A stretch of DNA of 64,000 nt from Olsenella_L kribbiana (GTDB lineage: Bacteria; Actinomycetota; Coriobacteriia; Coriobacteriales; Atopobiaceae), in contig NZ_JAZGJP010000002.1 of the NCBI RefSeq assembly GCF_036408795.1, positions 124,001-188,000 on the forward strand, read 5' to 3'. Under the pieces are notes generated by a model that did not search any database, had not been told where the DNA came from, and saw only the letters and a list, made by a program, of their open reading frames with translations. A program made the position numbers and the translations under genes. Of this stretch, positions 1 to 6,833 are shown one piece after another. How positions within the stretch are numbered: position 1 is the first letter of the stretch; each line of letters starts with the position of its first letter.

Positions 1-105
1 GCACTGAAGGGAGCGGCAGACCCTGCTTCTCCCTGCGGCACCTGTTCGCTCGACGACCCCTTCGACGGCTATACGCCAGGCATCAACGGAAAGAAGGAGT
101 CATGA
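1..105 (+). CDS. C-terminal tail of a truncated unknown protein
   Basis: An open frame enters from the left edge and ends at the TGA at 103-105, giving the last 34 residues (ending GINGKKES). Its stop overlaps the ATG of the next gene in an ATGA, as in translationally coupled operons. The composition (CGTCSLDDPFDGYTPG) looks protein-like, but I do not recognise the family. The coupling suggests a role in the same sugar-related pathway as the next gene. Confidence 0.55.
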   Translation, partial: ALKGAADPASPCGTCSLDDPFDGYTPGINGKKES

Positions 106-989
106 CGGGCAGGATTGTCCCTGGTGTGAGGCTCCACGATGTGGCGGGAGACACGCTCGAAGAGAAGGTCCAGAACGCAGCTGAGCTTGGCTTCAAGTGC
201 GTCCACCTTGCCTCGAAGCTCCTCTGCAAGAGCTGGGATACCGATATCTTCGGGCTCACCGACGAGCGGGCCAAGCATCTCAAGGATCTCTTTGCAAAGG
301 AAGGCCTGACGGTCACGGTCTTCGGCTGCTACAAGAACCTGCTCGAGCCCGATCTGGAGAAGCGCGAGGGGATCTTGAGGCAGTATGAAGCCTCAGGCCG
401 CTTTGCCCGCGTGCTTGGCGCCTCTGTCGTCGGCACCGAATGCGGACGTCCCGATCCGAAGAACCAGATCACAGAGGCACGTACAACCGATGAGGCACTC
501 CATGAGCTGGCACGTGAGGTCAAGCGTGCCGCAGCACTCGTCGAGGACGAAGGGTCGCGCCTTGCTATAGAGCCTGGCTGGAACGAGGCAGCCTCGACGC
601 CTGAGCGTGCGCGCAAGGTGCTGGACGAGGCAGGAGATCCGGCTGTCTCTATCATCCTGGACCCCGTCTCGCTCCTGCATCCCACAATGCTCGAGGATGC
701 TGCTGTCCAATCCGAGCGCGAGCTTGCGCTTCTGGGGGAGCGCATCTCTGTTCTCCATGCAAAGGACTTCCGCGTCATCGGGAACGAGGAGAAGGCAGGC
801 TGGTGCGACGGGTCCGGAAGCAGGCTTGAATGCTATGGCGCTGGCGTTACGGGCAGCTTCGACTATGCTCCCTTCGTGCGCTGGGCCAAAGGCACCGGGC
901 GAAGCATTCCCTGCATTGTCGAGAACGGAACGCCCGAGACGTTTGAGACATCTCTTGCCTATCTCGCGAGGCTGCAGGAGACGGCCTAA
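102..989 (+). CDS. Sugar phosphate isomerase/epimerase-like TIM-barrel protein
   Basis: The 295-residue protein resembles the AP-endonuclease-2/xylose-isomerase-like TIM-barrel family, which isomerises or epimerises sugars and hydroxy acids using a divalent metal. Family-like elements are GTECGRP near residue 112, LAIEPGWN near 153, the SIILDPVSLLHP strand near 185, VLHAKDF near 217 and a late CIVENGTPETF segment. The acidic and histidine residues at strand ends fit a metal site. The start is the ATG overlapping the upstream stop, with AAGAAGGAG in front. No signal peptide is seen, so it is cytoplasmic. Substrate cannot be told from sequence. A strong inverted repeat follows. Confidence 0.75.
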   Translation: MTGRIVPGVRLHDVAGDTLEEKVQNAAELGFKCVHLASKLLCKSWDTDIFGLTDERAKHLKDLFAKEGLTVTVFGCYKNLLEPDLEKREGILRQYEASGRFARVLGASVVGTECGRPDPKNQITEARTTDEALHELAREVKRAAALVEDEGSRLAIEPGWNEAASTPERARKVLDEAGDPAVSIILDPVSLLHPTMLEDAAVQSERELALLGERISVLHAKDFRVIGNEEKAGWCDGSGSRLECYGAGVTGSFDYAPFVRWAKGTGRSIPCIVENGTPETFETSLAYLARLQETA

Positions 990-1020
990 AGAGCCCGTTT
1001 CAGAGGTGCCAAAGAGCAGA

Positions 1021-1057
1021 AGGAGCTCTCTGCCAGAGTGTGTGGCAGAGAGCTCCT
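1021..1057. terminator. Bidirectional terminator hairpin
   Basis: A 15-bp perfect inverted repeat (AGGAGCTCTCTGCCA and its complement) with a 7-nt loop lies between the isomerase gene on + and the split methyltransferase on -. The T-run is short, so termination strength is inferred. Confidence 0.7.
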
Positions 1058-1083
1058 ATTCGTACGCAGCGGCTTTCCGAAGA

Positions 1084-1441
1084 CTATGCTGCGCCAGCTC
1101 CTGCAAGCGGCTTTGTGCTGAAGTTCGCGACGTAACCGAGCTCGTCCTTGTGGGAGTTGAAGAAGCGGAACATGTTCGAGAACATCTCATGGTTCTCCTG
1201 CTTCATCGCATTGAACATGATCTTCAAGGCGCCTTCCACGCCTTCGTCGCGGATCATGCCTTCCGGATCCATCACCGTCATGGCTCCCACCTTCTGCTCT
1301 GTCGCGAAGCCGTGCGACTCGATCCTGCTCTTCCGGCCATCGCTGGTGAGGGGCTCCACATTCACGTTGATGGCACGGCTGAGTCCTGCCCTGAGCTCCT
1401 TCTGCTCTGCTGTATCGTCGCAGCGGAAGCAGACATCCTGG
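1084..1441 (-). pseudogene. 3' part of a SAM-dependent methyltransferase split by an IS element
   Basis: This is the C-terminal ~119 codons of the methyltransferase whose 5' part lies at 3193-3614. It begins (minus strand) with the family-like QDVCFR stretch and continues through RAINVNVEPLT and the MFRFFNSHKDELGY end. Joining base 3193 directly to 1441 restores one frame of 260 codons including the stop, and gives LLTQDV at the joint, where relatives commonly read LLTHDV. The fragment has no start of its own and is probably not expressed as a functional protein. Confidence 0.85.
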
Positions 1442-1600
1442 TTGACACTCCCCACGGCTGAAGCTGGGGGATTCTCGCTTCGACGCAGATAGCCTTCCTC
1501 CGCCTTGCGGCGGAAGCTGGTCTTACGCCTGCTCCACGAGCGTTCGGGACGCTTTCGCGTCCCCGGTTCCCGCAAGCCCTGCGGTACCGTCTGCTTCATT
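1442..1600 (-). ncRNA. Candidate omega RNA (reRNA) at the tnpB 3' end
   Basis: In IS605-type elements a guide scaffold RNA is produced from the 3' end of tnpB to the right end, and the bases just beyond the element serve as guide. Here the segment covers the tnpB tail, an 80-nt 3' untranslated stretch and the right-end hairpin CCCCAGCTTCAGCCGTGGGG. The inferred guide would start with CCAGGATGTC in the methyltransferase gene. Extent is inferred from family knowledge; only the hairpin is directly visible. Confidence 0.5.
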
Positions 1601-2704
1601 TAGAAGCCGCGCTCCTTCCCGCGCGATGTTCAAGGCCGCATTGAGATCGCGGTCGTGGCGGCACCCGCATGCGGGGCAGGTCCATGCCTCCACGCCCAGC
1701 ACGACCGCCTGATTGACCTGTCCGCAGGCAGAGCAGGTCTTGCTCGACGGGTAGAACCTGCTGACCTTCACGAACCTTCGCCCGTACCAGGAGCACTTGT
1801 ACTCCAGCTGGCGGGCCATCTCGGACATGGAGGCATCCGCGACGGACTTGGCCAGGCGGCGGTTCTTCTCCATCCCCCTGACGTTCAGGTCCTCGACGGC
1901 GATGGCTTGGCTCTCGCGCACCGCCTCGGTCGTGGCCTTGTGCAGGGCGTCTTTTCTCTGGCTGGCTATCTTTTCGTGTACGCGGGCGACCCTTGCGCGC
2001 TGCTTGGCGCGTCTTCTGGAGCCCTTCTTCTTCCTCGAGAGCCTCCTCTGCGCCTGCGCCAGCTTCCTCTCCGATCTGGCAAGGCTCCTGGGATTTGCGA
2101 TCGCATTCCCGTCCGAGCGGGCCATGAGGCAGCGGATGCCCACGTCCACGCCCAGGACCTCGATGCGCCCTTCGGGAATATCGGGCTTCGGACAGTCCGT
2201 GCACGTGAGCACGCAGAAGTACTTGCCGCTCGGCACGCGCTTCACGGTCGCGTTGAGGACGCGCCCCTCGACGGGGCGGCTCACTCGTGCCCTCACCAGG
2301 CCGAGCTTCGGAAGCCTCACGTGCCGGGCATCCGGCACCGAGATTCCCCAGTTGGTGCGGTAGGACTGCCTCGTGTCCCGCTTCGACTTGAAGCGCGGAT
2401 ATCCGGGCTTCCCGCCCGCCCTGCAGCAGCGGAAGAACCCATCGAAGGCCCTCCCCAGGTTCACGGCCGCCTGCTGGAGCGCGTGGGAGTCCACCTCGGC
2501 AAGCCAGGGTGCATCCGTCCTTTTCCAGGCCGTGACGAGCTTCTGGAGCTGGTGGACCGACGGCGATCTCCCGGTCCTCTCGTATTCGGCCTTCCTGGTC
2601 TCGAGGCACCTGTTGTAGACCCACCTGGCGCAGCCGAAGGTGCGCTCGACAAGCTCGCGCTGGGCGGCGTTGGGGTAGATGCGGATCTCGTAGGCCCTTT
2701 CCAT
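1523..2704 (-). CDS. tnpB: TnpB RNA-guided nuclease of the IS605 element
   Basis: The 393-residue protein is full length for TnpB. It has the N-terminal helix-turn-helix/wedge start (YEIRIYPNAAQ), the split RuvC nuclease with D187 (GVDVG), E271 (VEDLNVRGM) and D353 (HDRDLNAALN), and the zinc ribbon with C324, C327, C343 and C346. All catalytic residues are present. TnpB cuts DNA guided by the element's own right-end RNA and helps retain the element at donor sites. The ATG at 2704 follows the tnpA stop by 2 nt. The longer upstream open frame lacks TnpB similarity and overlaps tnpA, so this start is preferred. Confidence 0.93.
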   Translation of the reverse strand: MERAYEIRIYPNAAQRELVERTFGCARWVYNRCLETRKAEYERTGRSPSVHQLQKLVTAWKRTDAPWLAEVDSHALQQAAVNLGRAFDGFFRCCRAGGKPGYPRFKSKRDTRQSYRTNWGISVPDARHVRLPKLGLVRARVSRPVEGRVLNATVKRVPSGKYFCVLTCTDCPKPDIPEGRIEVLGVDVGIRCLMARSDGNAIANPRSLARSERKLAQAQRRLSRKKKGSRRRAKQRARVARVHEKIASQRKDALHKATTEAVRESQAIAVEDLNVRGMEKNRRLAKSVADASMSEMARQLEYKCSWYGRRFVKVSRFYPSSKTCSACGQVNQAVVLGVEAWTCPACGCRHDRDLNAALNIAREGARLLNEADGTAGLAGTGDAKASRTLVEQA

Positions 2705-2706
2705 GG

Positions 2707-3099
2707 CTACACGCTCTTCTGGTTCTCGATGCATTGCCTGACGACTGCCAAGGGCGCCCCTCCCACGGCGGAGACGGAATGGCTGCTGGTCCATAGCGCA
2801 GGGATGCGGGCCCCGAGCCAGGGGAACCCAGCCCTCAGGTCGTGGCTGGTCCTGCCCTTGATGCGCTTGACGGCCCTGTGGATCCCCAGCTGGGGGCCTG
2901 CCTCCAAGAGCATGTGGACGTGGCCGGGCATGGCCTCCATCTCGATGATGTCGAAGCCCATCTCGTCCGCCACCTCCAGCGATATCTCCTTGAGGCGCTC
3001 GTCCTCGCCGTCCACCAGCACCGGCCTGCGGTACTTCGGGAAGAAGACCACGTGGCACTTGCAGCTGTAGACGACGCTGTCGCTGCTCTTGCATTCCAT
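2707..3099 (-). CDS. tnpA: TnpA IS200/IS605 transposase, catalytic Tyr replaced by Cys
   Basis: The 130-residue protein is a Y1-type HUH transposase. The metal-binding HUH motif is H60-V-H62 (MPGHVHML), and the family fold is recognisable from CHVVFFPKYRRPVL through AVGGAPLAVV. The nucleophile normally lies in a YIxxQ motif near the C-terminus. Here the codon is TGC, giving QCIENQ with Cys123 instead of Tyr, one A-to-G transition from TAC. Loss of this tyrosine would abolish strand cleavage, so the copy is probably inactive. Start ATG 3099 is preferred over a 33-nt longer form because a TATAAT lies only 6 nt upstream. Confidence 0.88.
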   Translation of the reverse strand: MECKSSDSVVYSCKCHVVFFPKYRRPVLVDGEDERLKEISLEVADEMGFDIIEMEAMPGHVHMLLEAGPQLGIHRAVKRIKGRTSHDLRAGFPWLGARIPALWTSSHSVSAVGGAPLAVVRQCIENQKSV

Positions 3100-3105
3100 G
3101 CGGGC

Positions 3106-3111
3106 ATTATA
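3106..3111 (-). promoter_or_regulatory. -10 box for a leaderless tnpA transcript
   Basis: A consensus TATAAT lies 6 nt before the tnpA ATG, so transcription should begin at or next to the start codon. No Shine-Dalgarno sequence is present between them. This suggests a leaderless mRNA, a common way to keep transposase expression low. Confidence 0.55.
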
Positions 3112-3154
3112 CCACTTGCAGATAGCTATCACCTGACGGCGATGCGCGGCTTGA

Positions 3155-3175
3155 CCCCATGCCTGAAGGAAGGGG
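3155..3175. repeat. IS left-end subterminal hairpin
   Basis: The imperfect palindrome CCCCATGCCTGAAGGAAGGGG begins 17 nt inside the left end. TnpA recognises such hairpins. The right-end counterpart has a similar CCCC...GGGG stem and CTTCAG loop. Confidence 0.7.
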
Positions 3176-3192
3176 CTTGCGCCGCGCTTTTG

Positions 3193-3614
3193 GTCAGAAG
3201 GACGCCGCCGGGCTTGAGTACCCGCGCATACTCGGTAAGAGCCCTGTCCTTGCTGTCGCCTGTGAGCATCGTGAGCATGGCCTCATTGATAACAATGTCG
3301 AAGGAGGCATCCTCGAAGGGGAGCTCGAAGGCGCTGGCCTGAACGACCTGGAGGCTGTCTGCAAGGCCATTCTTCTCGATATTCTCCCTGGCCTTTGCGA
3401 GCGCCTTCTCGTCGAGATCGAGTCCGGTGACGCTGCACCCATACTTCTTTGCAAGCATGATCATGGTCGTGCCCATGTTGCAGGCCACTTCCAGAATCTT
3501 CGTATCGGGACCGATGCCAGCCTTCTCGACAAGCCAGTTCGTGGCGTCGATGCCGCCGGGACGGAGCTTCGTCTTGCCGAGACGTGCGAGAAATGTATGT
3601 CCAGCTTCATGCAT
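3193..3614 (-). pseudogene. 5' part of a class I SAM-dependent methyltransferase
   Basis: This holds the start and Rossmann half of the methyltransferase: ATG at 3614 with AGGAGG upstream, motif I (ILEVACNMGTT), the acidic SAM-ribose strand (VTGLDLD), ASAFELPFED and the motif around LKPGGVLLT. It then runs into IS sequence and stops after about 22 foreign codons. The rest of the gene is at 1084-1441. The reconstituted protein would be 259 residues. The substrate is unknown. Confidence 0.85.
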
Positions 3615-3830
3615 GAGAGGCCTCCTGCCGATGAGTTAACTGTTGCTAATAAGCTGGCAGATGGCAGGAGGACTGATTGCTCATCAAGTAATATACGGCC
3701 AATTTGGCGCAGGCGTCCGTTCGGGAGAGCTGTCCCATGGCATGCAGATGCTCGGTATCATGGAGATCTGCGTTGCTAGGGCTTCACGAGTCGCCGAGAC
3801 GGAAATCTGGAGAGGAAGCTGGTTCGTGCC

Positions 3831-4235
3831 ATGGGAAAGCCGAAGGTAGCATTCATCTGCGTGCACAACGCATGCCGAAGCCAGATTGCAGAGGCACTGG
3901 GCAGGCTCCTTGCCTCTGATGTCTTCGAGAGCTGCTCGGCAGGAACAGAGACGAAATCCCATATCGACTCTGATGCGGCACGCATCATGAAGGAGCTTTA
4001 TGGCATCGATATGGAAAAGACCCAGCATCCCAAGGCCATAGCGGAGATACCTGCGCCGGATATCGCGATATCCATGGGATGCAATGTAGGGTGCCCCTTC
4101 ATTGGCAGGCCATTCGACGAGAATTGGGGGCTCGAAGACCCGACCGGGAAGTCGGACGAGACCTATGTCTCTGTCATCAAGGAGATAGAGACCAGAATAC
4201 AGGCACTCAGATTGGAGCTGGCCAGAGATGATTGA
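3831..4235 (+). CDS. arsC: Arsenate reductase / low-MW tyrosine phosphatase family (ArsC)
   Basis: The 134-residue cytoplasmic protein has the phosphatase P-loop C-x5-R (CVHNACR, Cys near residue 10), the SAGTE segment, and a later C-x5-C pair (GCNVGCP) that matches the redox cysteines of thioredoxin-coupled ArsC. The family reduces arsenate to arsenite through a cysteine relay. No arsenite efflux pump or ArsR regulator is adjacent, so a role as a general low-molecular-weight phosphatase remains possible. It is divergent from the split methyltransferase. Confidence 0.85.
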   Translation: MGKPKVAFICVHNACRSQIAEALGRLLASDVFESCSAGTETKSHIDSDAARIMKELYGIDMEKTQHPKAIAEIPAPDIAISMGCNVGCPFIGRPFDENWGLEDPTGKSDETYVSVIKEIETRIQALRLELARDD

Positions 4236-4762
4236 TGTGCCCTGCATGGGACCCCGCTCCGTGGCCGTTGTTCCCGGCCTTGCTGGCTGCATGCGATAAG
4301 CAGAGATGCCGGGTGCCTTGCGTGGGGATTGCTGCAGAAGGAAGGATCTGCGAGATAGGGAGATGCCTGCACGATGCAAAGCGAAGCGGAACAGCCAGCA
4401 AGAGAGGCCTCGCTCTATGATGCAGCATCTCGTGGCTGAGGATGACGGAGCTGTGTATCTTGATGCTGCATGCGAAACAGGGGATTTCTGGCTGTTTGAG
4501 GCGGCGCTGGGCGATGCGGCCCGTGCCCGCAGCAGAATGAGGCGGGTGTGTGATACGCAATACGCTGACGTATTGCCTGCGGATTCATGGCACGAGGCCT
4601 GAGCCTGAGGTGGGATTCTATGCAGCAGGCCCTGTGGCCTCTCTGTGATGCTCAACTGGCGGGCTTGACCTATCTGCAGGATTATTCCTCGGCATCGCAT
4701 GGATGAAGCTGGCCAAGCTGGTTTTGAGATGGAGCGTTGCCAGAATCATCGGGCATATGCAG
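4236..4762. other. Gene-less stretch
   Basis: No reading frame here has convincing start, composition or family similarity. The only structure I see is a perfect 8-bp inverted repeat at 4557-4576. Confidence 0.5.
4557..4576. repeat. Perfect inverted repeat, possible operator
   Basis: GCAATACG, 4-nt spacer CTGA, then CGTATTGC. There is no T-run on either side, so it is not an obvious terminator. It could be a protein-binding palindrome, but no promoter is evident beside it. Confidence 0.4.
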
Positions 4763-4774
4763 TAGAATAGGGGA

Positions 4775-4823
4775 CGGACGGCACCCGTGGCAGCGGGCCC
4801 AAAGCCGCTCCTTGCACTTTTTT
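4775..4823 (+). ncRNA. Candidate small RNA convergent with the toxin-like gene
   Basis: A TAGAAT box at 4763-4768 precedes a ~50-nt stretch ending in a hairpin (AGCGGGC...GCCGCT) and six Ts at 4818-4823. This is the layout of a short antitoxin-type RNA converging on the small peptide gene at 4864-4965. A second hairpin (4839-4864) with TATTTT after it would end a longer form overlapping the toxin 3' end. No good -35 box is visible, so expression is uncertain. Confidence 0.35.
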
Positions 4824-4838
4824 AGAGTTTGGAGAGTG

Positions 4839-4864
4839 GCCGTTTCCGCTTAAGCGGGGGCGGC
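4839..4864. terminator. Hairpin at the toxin/small RNA junction
   Basis: An outer GCCG/CGGC stem encloses the perfect palindrome CCGCTTAAGCGG. On + it is followed by TATTTTCC. It touches the stop codon of the small minus-strand peptide gene, so both transcripts could end or be processed here. Confidence 0.5.
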
Positions 4865-4965
4865 TATTTTCCTCTTCGTCCGATATGGTAGCCCAACCAG
4901 ATTCCGAGGTCTGTAGCTGCGATAAGGATTCCTGCGAGACGTATGACGGTTTCGATGTTCACCAT
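4864..4965 (-). CDS. 33-residue single-span membrane peptide, type I toxin-like
   Basis: The peptide has a short polar N-terminus, one hydrophobic segment (residues 7-27, with LAGILIAATDLGIWLGY) and a basic tail (HIGRRGK). This layout resembles holin-like and type I toxin peptides. AGAAAGGA lies 6-7 nt before the ATG. The strong ribosome site, the hairpin at the stop codon, the convergent small RNA and an SOS-box-like palindrome upstream support a real gene. I do not recognise an exact homologue. Confidence 0.5.
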   Translation of the reverse strand: MVNIETVIRLAGILIAATDLGIWLGYHIGRRGK

Positions 4966-5037
4966 GGCTTTTCCTTTCTTTCGATTGGAGCAGCCCCTGT
5001 CTGTCCCGCATGCTGCTGCATGATTGTCTAGGTACGA

Positions 5038-5057
5038 ACAAGAACAAATGTTCTTGT
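5038..5057. promoter_or_regulatory. SOS-box-like palindrome upstream of the toxin-like gene
   Basis: ACAAGAACAAATGTTCTTGT is a near-perfect palindrome (9 of 10 pairs) whose core GAACAAATGTTC fits the Gram-positive LexA pattern GAACNNNNGTTC. On the minus strand it directly follows a TTGACA (5060-5055) and so would lie in the -35/-10 spacer. The matching -10 is poor. LexA binding is an inference. Confidence 0.5.
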
Positions 5058-5343
5058 CAATGAAATGATATTGCCTATGCAAATCTGACGGCAGGGGAAA
5101 GCCGTTTCATCTGCTTGAAGAGTACATATGTTCGACAAACGGCAGCCGTCGCTGCCGTCTGGCATCGGTTCGGGAAGTTCATCTGCAGCTCGCTCTCTTT
5201 ATGGAGAGCAGTCCTCTGCCATATGTTCTCCTGCACGAGGACGATAATGGACTCATTCCATTTCCATAGCGCCACCCGGCCCTGGCTGTGCTCTGCACAG
5301 GATGGGGAAGGGGCGGGGCATGCATGTTGAGCGAAAGGATCCT

Positions 5344-6732
5344 ATGGTAGCTTCTCGGGGAACGGCAAAGCCGATCGATATCCTTCATGGCAATCTCTGG
5401 ACATCGGTCCTGCGTTTTGCCCTTCCGGTTGCAGCCACAGGCATCCTGGAGCAGCTCTCGAACCTGATTGACACGATGATGGTAGGAAGGCTCTCGGGCG
5501 ATATGGGCACCCTCGGCATGGCTGCCGTCGGCTCGAACACGCCGATCTCTGGCCTCCTGATTGGCCTCTTTGTCGGCATTGCCCTTGGCTCCAACGTGAC
5601 GATTGCCACTGCTATCGGCAGGCGCGACCAGGATGCGGTCACGAAGGCCGTGCATACCTCCATGCTCATGACCCTTGTGGGCGTTGCTATGACCATCGTT
5701 GGAGAGGTTGCCGCAGAGCCTCTGCTCAGGCTCCTGCTTGTGCCTGAAGAGACACTTGGCGAGGCAGTGCTGTTCCTGCGTGTCTATTTCCTCGCGCTTC
5801 CTGCCATCCTGCTCTACAATCTCGAAGCGGCCATCTTCCGCTCGGTGGGCATCACCCGTCTGCCGCTCCAGGCCCTTGCTATCGCAGCCCTTCTCAATGT
5901 GGCCTTCGGCTACCTCTTCATCGGCGTCTTCGGCTGGTTTGTTGTGGGATCTGCGCTTGCAACCGATCTCTGCTATCTTGCGAGTGCACTCATCCTGCTT
6001 GTGCGGCTCTTGAAAATCGACTCGCCCATCAGGGTGGAGCCTTCGAAGCTCCACTGGGACGGCCGCTCGGCTGCCCAGATCGTGCGCATCGGCCTTCCTG
6101 CAGGCATCCAGAGTGCCGTCTTCTCGCTTGCGAACATCGTGATCCAGTCTGCCATCAACAGTCTCGGCACCACCGTCATGGCAGCATCGAGCGCCGGCAT
6201 CTCGATTGAGTCGGTCGTCTACAACCTCCTGAACTCCTTCAGCCAGGCCTGCACGACGTTCGTCGGCCAGAACAATGGCGCCCGCCAGCTTGCGCGCTGC
6301 CGCTCCGTCTTCAAGGTCTCGCTCGCCGAAGGCTTCATCGCAGACATCGCGGTCATCGTCCTTGTCCTCATCTTCGGCCATCAGATGATCGCCCTCTTCA
6401 ACGGCGACCCGGAGGTCATAGAGCTCGGCTATACACGCATCTCGATCATCATCTCGTCCTACGTATTCTCGATGCTCTACGAGGTCACAAGTGGCTACCT
6501 CCGCGGCTTCGGCATCTCCGTCGTTCCTGCCATCATCACTTCTGTCGTTATCTGCGGCATCCGCTTCTTCTGGATTGCCTTCGTCTTCCCGGCAGATCCG
6601 ACCTTCCGCACAATCATGCTTGTCTACCCGATCAGCCTGGCGGCGAATGCCGTCTGCATTGCAGCGCTCGCGCTTTTCCTCCATCCGTCACGCACGGACA
6701 AGAAGGCAGATGCTCCGAAGGCTCAGGCATAG
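5344..6732 (+). CDS. MATE-family multidrug/metabolite efflux transporter
   Basis: The 462-residue membrane protein has about 12 hydrophobic segments in two similar halves, beginning with the family-typical start (ILRF-like SVLRFALPVAATGILEQL) and the NLIDTMMVGRL motif of helix 1-2. The second half repeats it (VRIGLPAGIQSAVFSLANIVIQSAIN). MATE proteins export drugs or metabolites using Na+ or H+ gradients. Start 5344 is chosen because AAAGGA sits 4 nt upstream; in-frame ATGs at 5302 and 5320 have weaker sites. It stands alone and ends before a strong terminator. Confidence 0.9.
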   Translation: MVASRGTAKPIDILHGNLWTSVLRFALPVAATGILEQLSNLIDTMMVGRLSGDMGTLGMAAVGSNTPISGLLIGLFVGIALGSNVTIATAIGRRDQDAVTKAVHTSMLMTLVGVAMTIVGEVAAEPLLRLLLVPEETLGEAVLFLRVYFLALPAILLYNLEAAIFRSVGITRLPLQALAIAALLNVAFGYLFIGVFGWFVVGSALATDLCYLASALILLVRLLKIDSPIRVEPSKLHWDGRSAAQIVRIGLPAGIQSAVFSLANIVIQSAINSLGTTVMAASSAGISIESVVYNLLNSFSQACTTFVGQNNGARQLARCRSVFKVSLAEGFIADIAVIVLVLIFGHQMIALFNGDPEVIELGYTRISIIISSYVFSMLYEVTSGYLRGFGISVVPAIITSVVICGIRFFWIAFVFPADPTFRTIMLVYPISLAANAVCIAALALFLHPSRTDKKADAPKAQA

Positions 6733-6766
6733 CTGCCAGCTGTCCGAACAGGAAGCACGAGAGCAC

Positions 6767-6800
6767 AGGTCCCGGCTGCAGGAAGATGCAGCCGGGACCT
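6767..6800. terminator. Bidirectional terminator between convergent genes
   Basis: A 14-bp perfect stem (AGGTCCCGGCTGCA) with a 6-nt loop lies between the MATE gene and the minus-strand DUF1295 gene. Confidence 0.85.
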
Positions 6801-6833
6801 GTCTCATTCTTGGTGCATATCGGGGATGCGCAG

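Larger units (their letters stand above)
1442..3192 (-). mobile_element. IS200/IS605-family element (tnpA + tnpB), 1751 bp
   Basis: The element reads on the minus strand: left end at 3192, tnpA, tnpB, right end at 1442. Both ends carry subterminal imperfect hairpins (3155-3175 and about 1450-1470), typical of the single-strand transposition of this family. There are no terminal inverted repeats and no target duplication. The left flank ends in CTGAC and the right end in TCAA, the latter as in IS608. Excision at these points restores the interrupted methyltransferase frame exactly, which fixes the boundaries to within about 3 bp. Confidence 0.9.

Noticed and set aside
4306..4602. 98-codon plus-strand frame after arsC
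   Set aside because: Composition is random-looking, no ribosome site, and it spans the inverted repeat at 4557-4576.
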